64,000 nucleotides of DNA. It comes from Diphasiastrum complanatum (Eukaryota > Streptophyta > Lycopodiopsida > Lycopodiales > Lycopodiaceae). The stretch is from contig CM055108.1 of assembly GCA_029204225.1 (NCBI GenBank), positions 24,821,670 through 24,885,669 of the forward strand, read 5' to 3'. Shown here one piece after another: positions 38,801-53,800 of the stretch (positions within the stretch are counted from its first letter, which is position 1; the number at the start of each line of letters is the position of its first letter). Below the pieces are notes generated by a model that ran no database searches, was not told the DNA's origin, and saw only the letters and a program-made list of their open reading frames with translations. A program made the position numbers and the translations under genes.

Positions 38801-41800
38801 TTGCTGCTTTTTCTTCCCTTTGTTCTTCTTCCACTTGTCTCTTCTTCTTGAACTTTGCCCCTACTTCGTTGCTATGAATGCTTGTTTTTTAAAATCATTC
38901 CTGTTCACGAGATTATGTCGTCTCATTTCCTCTTGTAATAAAATAGCATTCAACTAATCAAAAGTAGGTCTGGTTTCCCGTGAAGATAACATCATGACAA
39001 AATTATGATAGGCTAGTGGTAAACTATTAAGCATAATTGAGGGACATTTTCTCCAACTGCTATAAGTTGCCCTTTGAGATCTTTCACTTGCATAAAATAA
39101 TCTGTCATTGATTCTCTTGTATCCATTTTCAAAGTGTGTAGCTTATTTGTTGAGAACAAATTTACATTCTTGTAGAAATTCCTGTGAATATCCCAAGCTT
39201 TTTGGGTCAAACAGCATTTCTGATATGCGGAATATTCATATATTTAACTGACAAGTTAATGATATCATGAGCTTTTCTTCTCCGTTTCAGGTAATCTCTC
39301 AGTTCCCTATCATGAGTGGATTGTATTTCGGCACCTGTACATTATCCCAATATTCTCGATCCATGAGAATATTTGGCATGTTAAATTTCCAAATGCTAAA
39401 ATCTGTGCCATCAAGTTTACTAGCTTCGGATAATACTGCATCACTTATACTTGCCACTGTATGACACTAAGAAGTCAATGACTGGTTTTGTTGGTTTTGC
39501 AAAACTTTGTTCTACAAAATTTTGATGATTCGAATTTATTTTAGCGGTTCTAAATTTTCGAACGGTTCTTCTTAAAAGACTTATATATATATTTTTTCAA
39601 GTAGAACCTTAGTAATCGATCTGCTTCAACAGCGACCATTTCCAAACTTCCTTCAAAACCTTCAGAACTCAAACATGATTATCCAACTATCTTGAATCTA
39701 AGAAAAAAAAATCGTAGTTTTTGTGATCTGCCCTGCAAATCTATGTATTTGTCTTCCACCTTAGTTGTTCTTCCAGCAATCTGTCTGGAAGCAGACAAGA
39801 TCCCATTCTTGTTGCCCTGTGACCTGGTAGTTTTCTTCAAAGGGACAATTCTGTCCTCTTTGCAACGATCTGATCTGATCTTTTTCAGTGACCTGTCCAG
39901 TGGAAGTCTAGCGAACCACTGCAGATTCTGTCCTCTTTACAATGATCGGATCTGATTTTTTTCAGTGACTTGTCCATTGGAAGTATAGTGAACCAGTGCT
40001 ATAATCTGCCTTGCAGATTTTGTATCAAACCGTTTTCAAGAAGTGATCCTTCTTGTAGCGAATCAACTCCTATGTACAATCCTTCTTAAAAAATGCTCCA
40101 ATCAGAAACAGTCAGAAGCACCTCGCTCTGATACCATATTAGAATTATAGGCATAATTCAAAAGTGGAGTGAGCTAATCTCACAATGAATGGATAGAGCA
40201 AAAGAGAATAACTCAGATTCATATTATAAGTCTGAAAAGCATAAAGCTTATTCCTAAATCTACCTCCTATACTTTGTAAAATTTAAATCCTATTATAGTT
40301 GTCTAGCGCCGTACTACATGCATAGAACTATGATAAACCTAAGAAAAGTATAGGCCCCTAGAATAGCTCGCAGGTATGGCCTAGTATCATTAGGGGTAAA
40401 ACGAACATTAATTTCTAACATCATTCTCTCTGCAACCAGTTTGTTGTGGAATGTAGAAAGATGTATACTTCCTCTTAATGCTACAGGTTTGGAAAATTTC
40501 GTGAATTCATCAGAGTTGTACTCTTTACCATTGTTTGATGGCAAAATCTCCACTCTATTAGAATTGCTTGAAATAACAGGTGGTGTCAGAGTTATGTGTA
40601 AAATCATCAATAAAAAACATTATAAATTAATGTCCCTCCTAAAGGATTTGTCTAGGTGGGACACAATTATGAGGAGCAATCTTTGAAAAATTCTTAGGAA
40701 GCCTTTGTATATGTTGCTTATCAAGTATAGAAGCTTCACTCAGCAGTCACCTCAGTAACATGGCTGACCATTCGTTGTGGGGTGTAATATGTTTACTGCA
40801 ATTTGAGGCGATCCACCAAGCTTCCATTTCTTTATCTTCAATAAGAGTGAAAATCTTTGGATGTATTTCATCTTCATTGTGATTAGCATCCACAAATTGT
40901 CAAGCGTATCTTCTGAGTGGTTGAGGCCTCTGTCTTTGTATCTGACCTGCTTGCTTCTTCCAGCATTCATTGGTTAATTGTCCAAGCCTTACACAATAAT
41001 GACTGGGACTTGAGAGCAGTTAATGTTAGTTTTTTGCTGATTTGATTTCTTGAGGCTGATGGACCATGTCACCTATAAGAATAGTTTGAGGGCTGATCAT
41101 TCTCTCTTTTGAACCTCCAGGCTGATTGCCTTTGTTATAAACTACTTGACCGATTTTCTTAAGGTGAGCTTAAAGTTCAAACATCAAGTGACAAACACTT
41201 TGTTACCACCCATCCATAGAGCCATTGCCAACTCACCCCCATGCACCGGTGACATAACTGGTTTGATCAAGCCTCCTACGATAACCAACATCCCATACTA
41301 CTGGTGTTCGTACTCGGCTCTCACTGACACTCTTCTCCATGGCTAGAGATACATCCTAGCTGCAACATGCTCATGCTATCCACCCACTTCCTTAGTTAGA
41401 CTGAATGGTATCTTGCAAGGTTCTCCCACCTCTATTTACATAGTAAAAGTGGCTCCCACCATAAGCATAGTCCACGCTTGCATCTGTGACATGAGGCAGC
41501 CTGAGGTGCTGACACGTGGCACTAAAACTGTTGACAGCGCTGGTCTAGCGTTTTGCTTCATGGTGAGGCCATCGCCTGAGAGTCATATTGTTATGGTACA
41601 TAACATTCCCTCCCCTTAAAATCTTTCTTCTTAAGGTAGGAATGCATGGAATCTTAGTTTAAGGTTTTCTTCCTTTTCCCAAGTGTCCTCATCATCCGAC
41701 TTACCTTTCAGCAAATGAGATGTTCAGCATGGGTACATAGGTAGTCAAATCCTTCAACTATACTATGTCACAAGGTTATCGTTTCCACCAAGTCGCTCTT

Positions 41801-44800
41801 TCAAGTGGCTAACATGGAATACAAGATGTACCTTAGTTCCAAGCAAAAGATTTAGTTGATAAGCGGACCGGTTGAGTCTCTTTGCAATCTTTTGAAGACT
41901 ACTATCTAGGAGGTAACTTTGGACATTTCCCCATTCGTAGTGACTTAGAATCTTTGGAATTTTGAGATACACCCAATCTCCGACCTCAAACTTTTGAGGT
42001 GAGCGATTGGGTTAGCATAATATTGCGCTCGATCCACGTGCAACATTTCCTTAATATCTAGCAAAAAATCAGTTATAGCCCTTGAGACCTTTGAGTCCAA
42101 AAGATATTGGTAAACGTTGTTGGAGGCCAAACATCAACATGAAAATTTTAAAGCTGGTGGCAAAATGCTTTGCACTACTGTACGCAAACTCAGCCATTGG
42201 GAGGTACATTTCCCAATCTGACTGTCATCCGAAAACATATGCACGAAGCATTTCTTCCATCAACTAGTTGGTATGTTCGGTCTAACTGTTAGACTCGGGG
42301 TGATCGGAAGACAAAAGACTAATGGTAGTTTCCACTCTTTCAAAGACCAATTGCCAAAATTTGTCAGTGAACTCAACATCCCGATCACCAACAAGATCAT
42401 TCTGCAATCCCAACAACTTGAACTTGTTCTCAAAAAACAGTTGAGCAAGCTCAAAGACTTGACATTTTTGCAATAAATTGGGCCATCTTGATTAGCTTGT
42501 CAACCACTACCCAAATGGTATCATGACGTTTCCCAGTCCTAGGGAGGTTAGTCACGAAATTTATTGAAATACTTTCCCATTTCTTATTAGGAATTTCCAA
42601 CGGATGCATTGGACCAACCGCTTTGATTCTTTCCTCTTTATTCACTTGGCATTTATTACACTTTTGAACGCATGCTTCCACATGAACTTTCATATTTAGC
42701 CAGTAGAAATATCTTATAACAAGGGTTCTTTGTATGCCAAGGTTTCTAGCACTAGGACTGCCATGCAGGATTTGGGCCCTAATATCATCTTTGTTTTGCA
42801 CACAAACCTTTCCATTATGGAAAAGTAAGCCATTCCTAATGGAATAATCTATCTGTAGCTTCTCACATTGAGATTTCTTGCAAATTTGCACCCCAGGGTC
42901 TCCATTAGATCTAGAATTTCTTGCTAGGACTTCTTGCCATTTACGACTAAAAAAACACTTTTGAACGCATACTTTCACATGATCTTTCATATTTAGCCAA
43001 TATGAATTTCTTTTAACAAGGTCAAGGGTTCTTTGTATGCCAGGGTTTCCAACTCTAGGACTGCCATAACATTCATGCATGATTTGGGCCCTAATATCAT
43101 CTTTGTCTGGCACACAAACCTTTCCATTTTGGAAAAGTAAGCCATTCCTAATGGAATAATCTAACCGTATCTTCTCACATTAAGATTTCTTGCAGTTTTG
43201 CACCCCAAGGTCTTCATTAGATCTAGAATTTCTTGCTAGTACTTCTTGCCATATACGACCAAAAAACGCGTCAGTTCGACAAAAATTTCGAAGAGAAAGA
43301 TACAACTCGGATTGAATCTCAACAAAGCATAACTCTCCAATCCAGTTCAAAGCATCAGTGGCACAGTTTGACACACCTCTTCTTTTTGAAAAAACTCACA
43401 TTTCAACTCTTTAGCATAGAGCTTTTTCTGTCTTGAAATCTTCAAGACAATATGAAGTTACGCCTCATGCTCTTCTAGAGTACAACTATATATCAATATG
43501 TCGTCGAGAAAAACTATGGCAAACTTCCCCAAATATGGACGAAGATCATTCATTATTTGTTGGAAAGTTGTCGAAGTATTTGTGAGATTGAAAGGTAAAA
43601 TAAAAAATGCAAAGTGGCCATACCTAGTTTGAAAACTTGTTTTTGGAACGTCCTCATCCTTTACATGTTTCTAATGGTTATCTGATCTAAGGTCTATCTT
43701 GGTGAAATACTTATCACGATTTAGACGGTCCATTAAATCTTCCATCCTAGTTAAGGGATAACGACTTTTAACCGTTCATCTATTAAGCTTCTTATAGTCC
43801 ATACAAAGGCATAGGCCTCCATCTTACCATCTAAAAGTATTGATGAGCCCAAAGGGGACTTACTGGGTCTAATATGGCCTATACATAAATAATTTTGAAG
43901 TTGCTACTTGTCTAGCAAGTTCATCTTCTTCCTTTGTGATCATCCTGTATGGAAAAAGCGATATAGGGAAATTGTTGGGAAGTTTTGTATGATGATCTAT
44001 ACCTCTTGAGGGAGGTAGACACTCAAGTAACTGCTTTGGAAAGACATCAATAAAATCTTGCCTAAGACTTCTACGATGTTTTCCTTGGGCAGAATTTTCT
44101 ATGTTAGGATTATACAGAAAAACAATATTAGACATGCGATAAATCAATCGAAATTTTTTGAATAACCATATCATCCGCATAGGAAATGTCCTTCAAATAA
44201 CGTAAGAAAGCATGATACTGAGAACTTGTCAAACATTGATTTATTTCCAAAGTGGAAACATAAGGTATATCAATTGTATTTACATCTCCTTTTAATTCTA
44301 AAAAGGAACCATTATGTCAAAATTTCAAACTATGGGTAACATAGTCCTTTTAAAACGACTCGTTCTTAGAATAAAACCATTCTTTTTCGAGAATTAAATC
44401 TACCTTATCAAGATTCATCATATGGAGGTTATCCCATCTAGATAGTCCTGAATCCTCAACAACAATGCTGTCAATCAACAAATGTTTAAGCTCAGCTCAG
44501 ATGGATCTTTCCAACTGACTTCCTAGATCACCTCTGAGCTGCTGAGCTAAAGCATAATTTATAGAAGAAGTTAAAAAGAAGTTGCTTCTGAATTATTAAC
44601 TTGTGGGTTTATTAAAAAACTACAAAAACTGGAATCACAGTTCACATTTACCAAGTAGCCAAGTTAAGCTTCTTCATCGCACGAGAGTTGATAATATTAT
44701 GTGAGGAGCCGGTGTCGAATAATACAAGAACATCTCGACCTTCCAGCTTTCCCCATATCCGTATCAGCGCACTATACGGAAACTGATACCCGTCTCGTGC

Positions 44801-47800
44801 CCTGGTGGAAAGGAAACAAATTGGTGCATCTGTAATAATTTTCCGCACCGAAATGGTCATGACATGCTTTGTGTCCTCATCACTGCTACCTAGTAAATCA
44901 TCCAACATATCCTCATCCTTGCCCCCTTCTTGGTGCGGCTGTAAGGTATGGAGTTTTTTGCCCAATCTTTAAGCAAGTGTTTGCCAAGGCAGAAAAAGCA
45001 CAGTCCTCCTTTCTTGGCCTTTTCTTTTTGTTCCACTGTGAGGCCAGATTTATTGTAGGAGCGTTTTGGCAAAGAAAGTGCTAGCTTGCATTTCAGAACC
45101 TGTGGCATCTGGATAGGGTGTCCCTGTGGGAGATTTCTGTGGCCCTGCTGGCCAACCTTCCGTGCCCCTTCTTCTGGTGCATAAAAGGCACTCCAGAATC
45201 AGGATTGCTTCTGACATTGCCTTCATAGTTGAGAGCCGTAGCAACTGCCTCTTCCAAGGACTTACAATGTGCATTTAGAACACGCAGCCTCAACTCCTCT
45301 CGAAACCAAACACAAACTTGTGTACCACTAGTCACTCTGCAGTCTCTTTAGGAATCTTGATAAGCACTTCCTTGTACCTATCAACAAATTCCTACACAAT
45401 GTAGTGTTTGACAGTGCAAAAACCACGCATTCGTCGCACATACATGCTCGTGTGGAGGAATGAACTGAGCCTTGAAGGCCCGCTTGAATTCAACCCAGGT
45501 TGGTTGGGCACTAGTTAGACTTGAGCAATTTCCGCCGCCACCTGTCAACAACATTAGTGAAATGGTAAGCAGCTTTTCGAATTCTCCAACCTTCATCGGT
45601 TGGAGCTCTTTAAAAAACAAAATGCTCTTCCCATTTATGCAACCACTGATCCACCACATCAATAGTTCTTTGCGAGGAATTTCCAGAAAACTTAACAAGT
45701 TTGACATCTTTGTCTTCTGGGAAATCAGTATATACTGGTCGCCTCGAGGGTGGAACGGAAAATTGTGGTGACATTTGGGAAGGGAATTACAACGGGTGCG
45801 GCGGAGGATACTGTGAAGAGGACGTGTGATTTCCAGCAATGGAAGATAACATAGTACGCATCTTTGCCATGGACCTCTCCATATTGTCCATGCGAACCTA
45901 CACGGACGGAGGGACACCCTCGGGCGGACTCGTCATCACCGTATCGGGATTACGGTCAGGATCAGGACTAGCTGTTGGAGACTAAAGGAAAACTGGTGGA
46001 TTGGTGGGGATATCGACTCTATCATCAACCATGATTACAAAACAGAAGTACAAAAATACAAAGTACCAGGAAAGAAACAAGGAAAATACTAGAAATTATA
46101 TAGGAAAAGGGAAATGACACTTTCGTTCTAGCATTGCTACTAGCTGGAAACCACAAGGAATTGGGTATTAACAGAAAAGAGAAAGCAATGCGGCGGTACA
46201 CAGGTATGCCCCAAACAGGCCCGGAAACAGGTTGTTGTGGAAGTGGGTTGGGGTCTGCAAACAACAGGTGCTCTTGAGTCTTCACTGGGATGGAGCATTG
46301 CTTTTGTCTTTGTGTCACCCCGTAATGACTGCACATAATACTCAGTAACACCTCTTCGTGGGGGTCTAGAAGTAGAGGGGGTACATCTACATGTGGTGTA
46401 GATGTGTCGGCCTCTGACTCCGGCCTCTGGCTCTGTCTCATCCTGACCTGAGGTGGATGCATGATGCATAGCAGGTGATCCCATTGCAAAAAAAGAAATC
46501 GAAAAACATTTAATCACTATAGTGACCAGTCTACAAGTGACAATCACTTTCATCAAATGCACATTGCAAAATTCAGAATTCAAAAGCAAAAGTTTAAAGA
46601 ATAAGATAACAAGTGTATTATGCTCACCTACAGTGACCGTCGGAGGAATGATTGCGTCTCTTTGAATCGCTCCTGGTGTCGCAATCGTGCTCGATAGCCC
46701 TGGAGGTGCCTGTGGGCATGCTCCGATCTCATAGCCATGCAAACAAAGGAGGTGTGCTCGAATACGCACTGGATCACCTATGTAGCTCACGCGACAATAA
46801 TTGCACATCCAATGTTTTCTGCTCGAGCTACCGTATCCCGCTGCAACTGTGACATGATCCATATAGGATCTCTATGTCTCACCATGACTGACTCTCAACC
46901 TACTCTAAAGTCTCAACTCCTAACTCTCCAGTTTCAACTCCTAACTCTTAACTCTCCTAACTTTTAACACTCCTCTCACCTCAATTGCCTAAGTTCTAAC
47001 TCTAAACTACACTCCTGAGTCCTAACAACTCTACTAAAGTGTAACTAAAAGTAAATTCACAGTACACCTCTTGCCTAAACTCTCTCTCACACACCTCCTG
47101 CTATTCTCTCTCCAAGACTCTCCTAACTCCAAGCTCTCGCCTCTGTCCTTCATTCGCATAATAGTACTGGCTAATACTACTAAACACCTAAGTTCTAACT
47201 TCTCCTAGCTCCTATTCTAGTTTCTCTCCTTCAAAATGCATTTAACAATCAAGTTTAACCTAAGTTCTAGCACATTGCACATTCACCATAAATGCCATTT
47301 CCTCTTTCCTCTCTCCTCAACGCTCTCTCTTCTCTCCTCTCCTTTCTCCTCTCCTTACACGTTTCTACCTCTCCTCACCGTTTGCCCCTTGAAAGAGGCA
47401 TAAAAAGAATCGGGCCCGGGCTGTAGTTCAGTTTGCGTACAATGATAAGAAGCATGTGTCCACTGGTATGAGCCGCTCAATTATGGGTTTCGGCCAGCTA
47501 ATCCGGCTACCCTTGGCATTCCCCAAAAAGTACCTAGTGTTGCAAAGTTTTTGACTAAGATGCAAGCAAAGCTAGAGTTGGCACGATTAAGTCTTTCCAA
47601 CTCTCATGATTGAGTAGAGGCTTCGTACAAACCATACTATTGGTAATTTGATGAAGGTGATAGGGTCTTCTTGCTAGTGCCGCCTAAGTCTAAGGTGACG
47701 AGAGCAAGAAGTTGGACACAAAATTACTTCTACCCCCTGGCTCTGTAATGCGGCCTCTCCCTCTTGATGGTGGTATGGGCGTTGAAGGTGGTGCCATGGT

Positions 47801-50800
47801 GAATCTAATACCAACAGTCCCACTACTAGGCCCCACCTCATCTAGAGCCCTAACCTCTCCACGAGAAGAGAGGGATGTGCGATGTGGTGGGCAACAAGGG
47901 GGTGTGACGTGGAAGGTTCTGACTGTGTCACTGACATCTAACAAGAAAAAAAACAATTCCATTTTGTAATTTACAAAGCACATTTTTCAAGTCGTTCTTC
48001 AAAATTTAAACTTTAGCTAAGATTGTAGATAGACAGATCATAGATCACAATGTACATAAAGTAGATCATATATAAATACATCATGTAAGATATTAAATAG
48101 ATCATAGATGTTTCATAGAAATAAGAATCATAAATAATCAGATTGTTAAATTGTTTGATTAGAATTTAAACAGACTATAGATAGATAGATTGGGCGATCT
48201 GTAAGTGAACAACAGAAGAAATTTTTTAAAAGAGCAAGCTTCCATCAGCTTTAGCATACATCACTGTGTGAAACCTACTTGTTTGGAGGCATTATTAAGC
48301 AAATGCAAGGATCTGAGTACTAGCCTATTGATCATTCGTTGCCATAAGTTTCAACTTGACCACCTATAGGTAAAAAAGAATTGAAACATCAACTTGAGCG
48401 AGTAGATTTTCCTGATAATCAGACTTTTGAGACGTGCCCTATGGAACCTCAGTTTTGTAAGTAAAGCTGAACTAGAATTCCCTGGTCACAGATTGGTGAG
48501 AGATAGAAATTGCTTGAAAGCCATAGTATTTATTTTTTTCTCCTCATGTAGAAGTGTTCAGTAAGGTTCAGTAACTTCAGTTATGAGGAATTTATGCTCA
48601 ATAGATAGTCTTTTTTCAATTTCTCATCTTGCCAATGGGCATAAAGAAGCAGAATGAGGTAATGGAAAAACTATGTCATGGATGTATGAAACAATTGTGT
48701 GGAGAGTTGCATTTTCGTTTTATTATATTTGGGTGTTTGGAGCTGAACATGCTTAGTTATTATTAAAAGGGAAGATATATCTCCTATAGTCATAAATGGA
48801 GCAAAAAGGGTATCTCGATTTCCTATACTATGCATAACCTGTGTTAAATCTAAAAGAAAAAAACATTTTGCAGTTAGTGGAATGTTGGATGTTTATGCAT
48901 CACTCTACATCATAATCACATCTGCTGATTGTCAACCTTATGCATAGCATTTGTTAGTTTGTGACATTCTTGAGTAGTTGATGCCTGTTTCTTTGATTTG
49001 CAGTGCAATTCTTTGGCTTTATCGACAACAAGCAGGATGTGGTATGCTCATATTTCTTTCAGGCTGTTTTCCAGTTTTTCTGTGTCTTTCTTCTTGTACA
49101 GTTTTGCTAGAAATATTCAAAAGGGTTCCCATTTTTTTGGATCTCTTCGTTGTGTCTTGTACAGAGTATATTGTAAAAGTTTTTTCAAAAGTCACTTGTT
49201 GATATATCATAGATAATTTATCTTTCTGTAATATTGTTTTGTATTTTGTTGAGTTTGGTTTCAGTCGTAACAGTTTCTTGGTATAACCACCCTTGCGTTT
49301 ATCCTGGTTTTGGAGTTTCTTAAGATACCTCTAATGAGCTTATTTATTTTCCCAGAAAATGCGGAGCTTACTCCAGTCTTAAGGCTGGGCGCTGGTGCAT
49401 GTGCTGGGATTATAGCAATGTCAGCCACTTACCCAATGGATATGGTGCGAGGAAGACTAACAGTACAGGTAACATGTTGGGATTTGTTTGAGTGCATGTG
49501 GTGGTGCCCATTGGCATGAAACCATTGAGGACTATCTTAAGGCCCTTGATTACCATTGAGGACTATCTTAAGGGCCCTTGATTACCATAAAATCTGAAAA
49601 AAGAAGACAAATTAAAACTGCTGACAGGCAAGAGAACTTTATTTTGATAGGCACCTAGTACCATTCAAGAGAGGACGTCATGGAAGTAAAAATTGCCCTG
49701 CCCTTGGAAAAGGTTCTTCTGGTTTGAATTGCCACCTCAGCCTAGAAATATGTTCAAGTTGCAACTTTTGTCACTTAGGAGGAGAGCTGTTTTGAAAGGA
49801 GCTGTGCTGAAACGAGGGGAGGTAAAACTCGCCGTTAATGCAAAGCGATTAGCAATTACAAAAATTCAGGCTGCCAAATTCTACTTATAATTGACCTCAA
49901 TGATCCAGGTTGGACCCAAATGAACAATGCCTGTTAGCCTCCAAACACATTCTACTAAGGCTAAAGGCTAAAGCTCTAGTAACAATACAACATAATAAGT
50001 CCGTACATGCTAGTATGTCATAATGCAGAACCCAATCTATATGTCGTTAATTGCCATGATTCTTGCATGGTGCTTCTGTCAGATAGAAAACAAGAACCAC
50101 ACTGAGTCTAGCGAAAATGATATGAAATTTCAAATATTTGGTTTTTACTATTTTTTGAGTGTGGTAAATAAGAAACTCCATCTTGTGTCACACTGCCAAT
50201 GAGACTCTTGAGCTGCAACAAATGCGATGAGAAATTTTAGCTACATGCAATGCAGCACATGCAAGTCTTGCAGGGTCAGTTCTCAGTTCCATGCAGTACA
50301 TTGCATGCTCTCTATTTGCAGATGCAATGAGAGTTCCACATGTCTTGAGATTTCTTCCATGCCTGATCCTGCAACATGCTGCTTGCCCTAATGTAGCACA
50401 TATTATTAGTTTTGTCTGCAAGATGCACTTCTCAAATGGTTTTGGGAGTTTAAATTTCAAATGACCTCCAACCCAAAAAGAAAGAACAAAATTGAAAAAA
50501 CTAATGTTGTAGAGTCATCCAAAGATGCTGATAGAGGTGACGAAGCTTTCACGATACTCGATGAAGCTTCAACCAGTTACACTGAACACGACTACGATGT
50601 AGTCATTGATTCAGGAGCAACGTCACACATCACCTGCAACAAGAAGATCTTGATCAACTTCAGAGAGCTCAAAAACAACAGAGTAGTGATTCTAGGTGAT
50701 GAGAGCAGACACGATGTCAAAGGCATCAGCACTCTACAGCTGCGAACAATGTCAGGCCAAACAGAGCTGCCAGGAGCACTCTATGTGCCCTCACTCAAAA

Positions 50801-53800
50801 AATATCTGCTATATGTCTCCAAGATGGTAGATCTTGGCATTTGAGTTTTGTTCGATGACAACCCAAAGATTGCTTATAGCTAAACCTATCTGTATTCTTC
50901 ATTGTTTGGAGCTGCACTCAGCTGCAGCAATCAGCCTGGCAAGCAAGAGACCGGGTGCATATGAAATAAGGTTGTGCATCATCCTCATCTGGGAACCTTG
51001 TTCAGGGCCCTAGGGAGACAAAAGAAATGAAATGAAAATTTTCATGAATGTCCTCAGGATACCCATTAGGATCTATGGGACAAAACATCAATGCACAATC
51101 TACAGCTTGAAGGCATGGCTGAAATCTACACATAAGATACAGCTGCATCTGATATGTGGTTATCCATATTGGGCACACATAAGATACAGCTGCATCTGAT
51201 ATGTAGTTACCCATACTGGGCTGCTGAGTAATCGAACTAGTACATCAGATTCATGAGTAATCCATAATGGCCATTTGGTCCTGATTCGCCTAGGCTAAAT
51301 GATTAAAGTGCCACCTGCTAGATATGAGAAACCTGGATGAGCGACCTCCATGACGAGCACTGGGGCGATCAGATTCATGAGTAATCCATAATGGCGATCC
51401 ACTTAGGCTACATGATTAAAGCGCCGCCAGCTAGATATCAGAAATCTGGATGACCGACCTCCACGGTCAGCACTAAGTCGATCAGATTCACGAGTAATCC
51501 ATAATGGCCATTTAGTCCTGCTTTGCCTAGGCTACATGATTAAAGTGCCACCTGCTATCTATCAGAAATCTGGATGAGCGACTTCCACAGCCAGCACTGG
51601 GGCGAATATAAGGACCAGCTCGATCTGGCAAAAATGAATTACATTCTTGCAGCTCACATTGATCCTAGAATTGCTATTCTGTTCCTTATCTCCATTCCTT
51701 CGTTAAAAAATTACGTATTTTTTGAAAAAATTTCTGGTCAAGTTCCGGAGCGGAACGCGTTCTGGAACGGAAAACACATTCCAGAACGTGTTCCGTTCTG
51801 GAACGGGCAACTATGCAGTTCCTCTATCCTAGCTAGATCTTTCAAAAGTTTGTTCTTCTTAGACAAATATCCTTTCTAAAAGCCTCCAAATAGCTTATGT
51901 GGTTGCTCAAGGAGATTTTTATAAGGTGATAGGTTGCAAGTAAAGAGATTATTTCTAGCTTATGAAGTAGCACCTGGGCTTCCTCTTCAATCCTTTCATT
52001 ACTTGCATTTCTTTTCCTGTTTGCAAATATTCTTCCATGTATCGACCTCGACTTCCAATTGTTGGCAGCTGTCCGTTATCATGCAAATAAATTTCCGTCT
52101 GTGTATTGATGTCTCAATAAGGTAGACTTGTTTTCTGTAGATGAGCATGGGGTTAGTCTCCCTCCTATAGGAAGCCATCTTTCACTTAGGATTTGACCAA
52201 ATTTCATTAACGCTCCCTGCTAAGCTACGTCTCTTGTGGCTGTCTTTCCATCTTGGAGACCATCTATGTCAACATTCTTTATTTCTGCAGCCTCCTTGTA
52301 CCGACCGCTTTTCCTTTTGTTGACAAAAAAGCCAATAGCCTGTTTGGCCCCACTTTTCTTGCTTTCAGAACATAATGGATGAAGTGACAGAGTGCACCCT
52401 CCAGAGGTAGCGCAGCAGGTATAAAGCATCAGGTGTTTCAACTGTGACCTAGCTTTGCAATTAGAAATCTGTAATGAATTGATTCCACCTTTTCCAAAAA
52501 ATCTCTTGTTAGTCTCACCGCCCATGCTTGACTCCCATTCAGAACTACTAGTGCCTGCACTAATGTAATAAATAAGGACTTTCTCATTTTTGAACACCGA
52601 AGGCATATTTTATTGCATTTAATTTTGCACTTTTTAGAGAGCCTTTAGACCTCCTAGAACTCTTCCTCTGACACATGCATGTTTTATGTTGGGTACTCTT
52701 TAGACATAACATCGATATATATTTTTGCCATATTAGGGACATGCAGTTCTCCTTAGATCTTCACCCAAGTTATGGCCAATTGGTTAAATATTTCTTATTC
52801 TTTTGTAGGAACTAGGAACTTCATTGGATTGGCTTTGCTCTTTATTGCCAGCTTTCTTCACGCGTGGGTCTGCATGATGAAGGTGATGGTTGGAGACTTT
52901 TTGGGTGGACGTCAATGTCCATAGGGTTTAAGATTGCATGTCTCTTTGTTATGTCGGGTACTATCCTGGACAGAACATCGATGTATTATATTCCAACACC
53001 TCATGTATGCTAAAAAATGTTGTCCATCAAAGGCTCACTAGGAAGCTTGTGGGGTATTCCTTAGAACCCTTCTCCTCAAGCTTCTCCCTCCTCCTAGCTT
53101 TTTTATATCTCACAAAGCTCTCACAAATACTGTTCATGCCAATTGTTTCAGTCAATTGAACACCTGTCCTTTTCGGGTAGGCAAGTTAGGTGTGTCCAAT
53201 CTGTGAACTGTCTGGGTTTTAGGTTTTGAAAAGCTCACAACTCATTTTATAGATGGTTCTTCAATCCCAGTCCTGAAAATTTTCCAACAAAAAATGGTCT
53301 ATCAAAAGATAGTTGCAGCGAATCGCGCTGGGTCCGCGAATCGCGAACCGCAATCCTGCGAATCGCAATTCGATCCCAGAATCGTAAATTTTTGGGAAAA
53401 ATAGCTTATGGCTGAAATTTTTTTAGGGGAGCAATGGTCAAACCAGCGTTTTGCCTCCCAATAGTGCAGTAGATAGGGCACAAACAAATCTTATTTTCAG
53501 TAGCTATTTGGTTGTTATTTGCTCTGGTTCTCAGTAAATGTTAATGCTACAGTTTGGGCTAAATATTGGGCCCTTGTCGGCGTGCATTTGGTCCCCCGAT
53601 TTTATCTACGGGGGGGTGCAGGGGGGGTAGTGCCACCCCTGCTACTGTCGCCGGGGGGGTCCAGGGGGGGGATCGGGGGGCAGCGCCCCCTGAAGCAAAA
53701 AGAGAGGTACAATTGCTCTACATTTCTCTGTCTCTGTCCCACTGGAACCATCTGTGATCGTAACGAACAGGCTAGAGGTTAGTTTTGAATTTTTATCCTT

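Larger units (their letters stand above)
37185..41010 (-). mobile_element. Copia retrotransposon (outer element), interrupted by a nested Copia
   Basis: On the - strand from the right: a zinc-knuckle remnant (YCVRLGQLTNECWKK, near 40970-41010) and a protease segment around WWIASNCSKHITPHNEWS, where the usual catalytic D-S-G reads A-S-N. An integrase core follows (EILPSNNGKEYNSDEFTKF, near 40500-40550), reaching VAERM at 40426. A second Copia element then intervenes. Left of it the same integrase resumes near 37670 (KILECARAMRKCQ), runs through the IPIGYNEESKAYKL block near 37430, and reaches reverse transcriptase with LHVDDW near 37280. Everything after that is absent, and many stops and shifts occur. 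No LTR of this outer element was found. Confidence 0.75.

Noticed and set aside
47690-47983. 97-codon frame with Pro/Arg-rich sequence on the - strand
   Set aside because: There is an equally open frame on the other strand, no domain in either, and it starts at the end of a Gypsy fragment.
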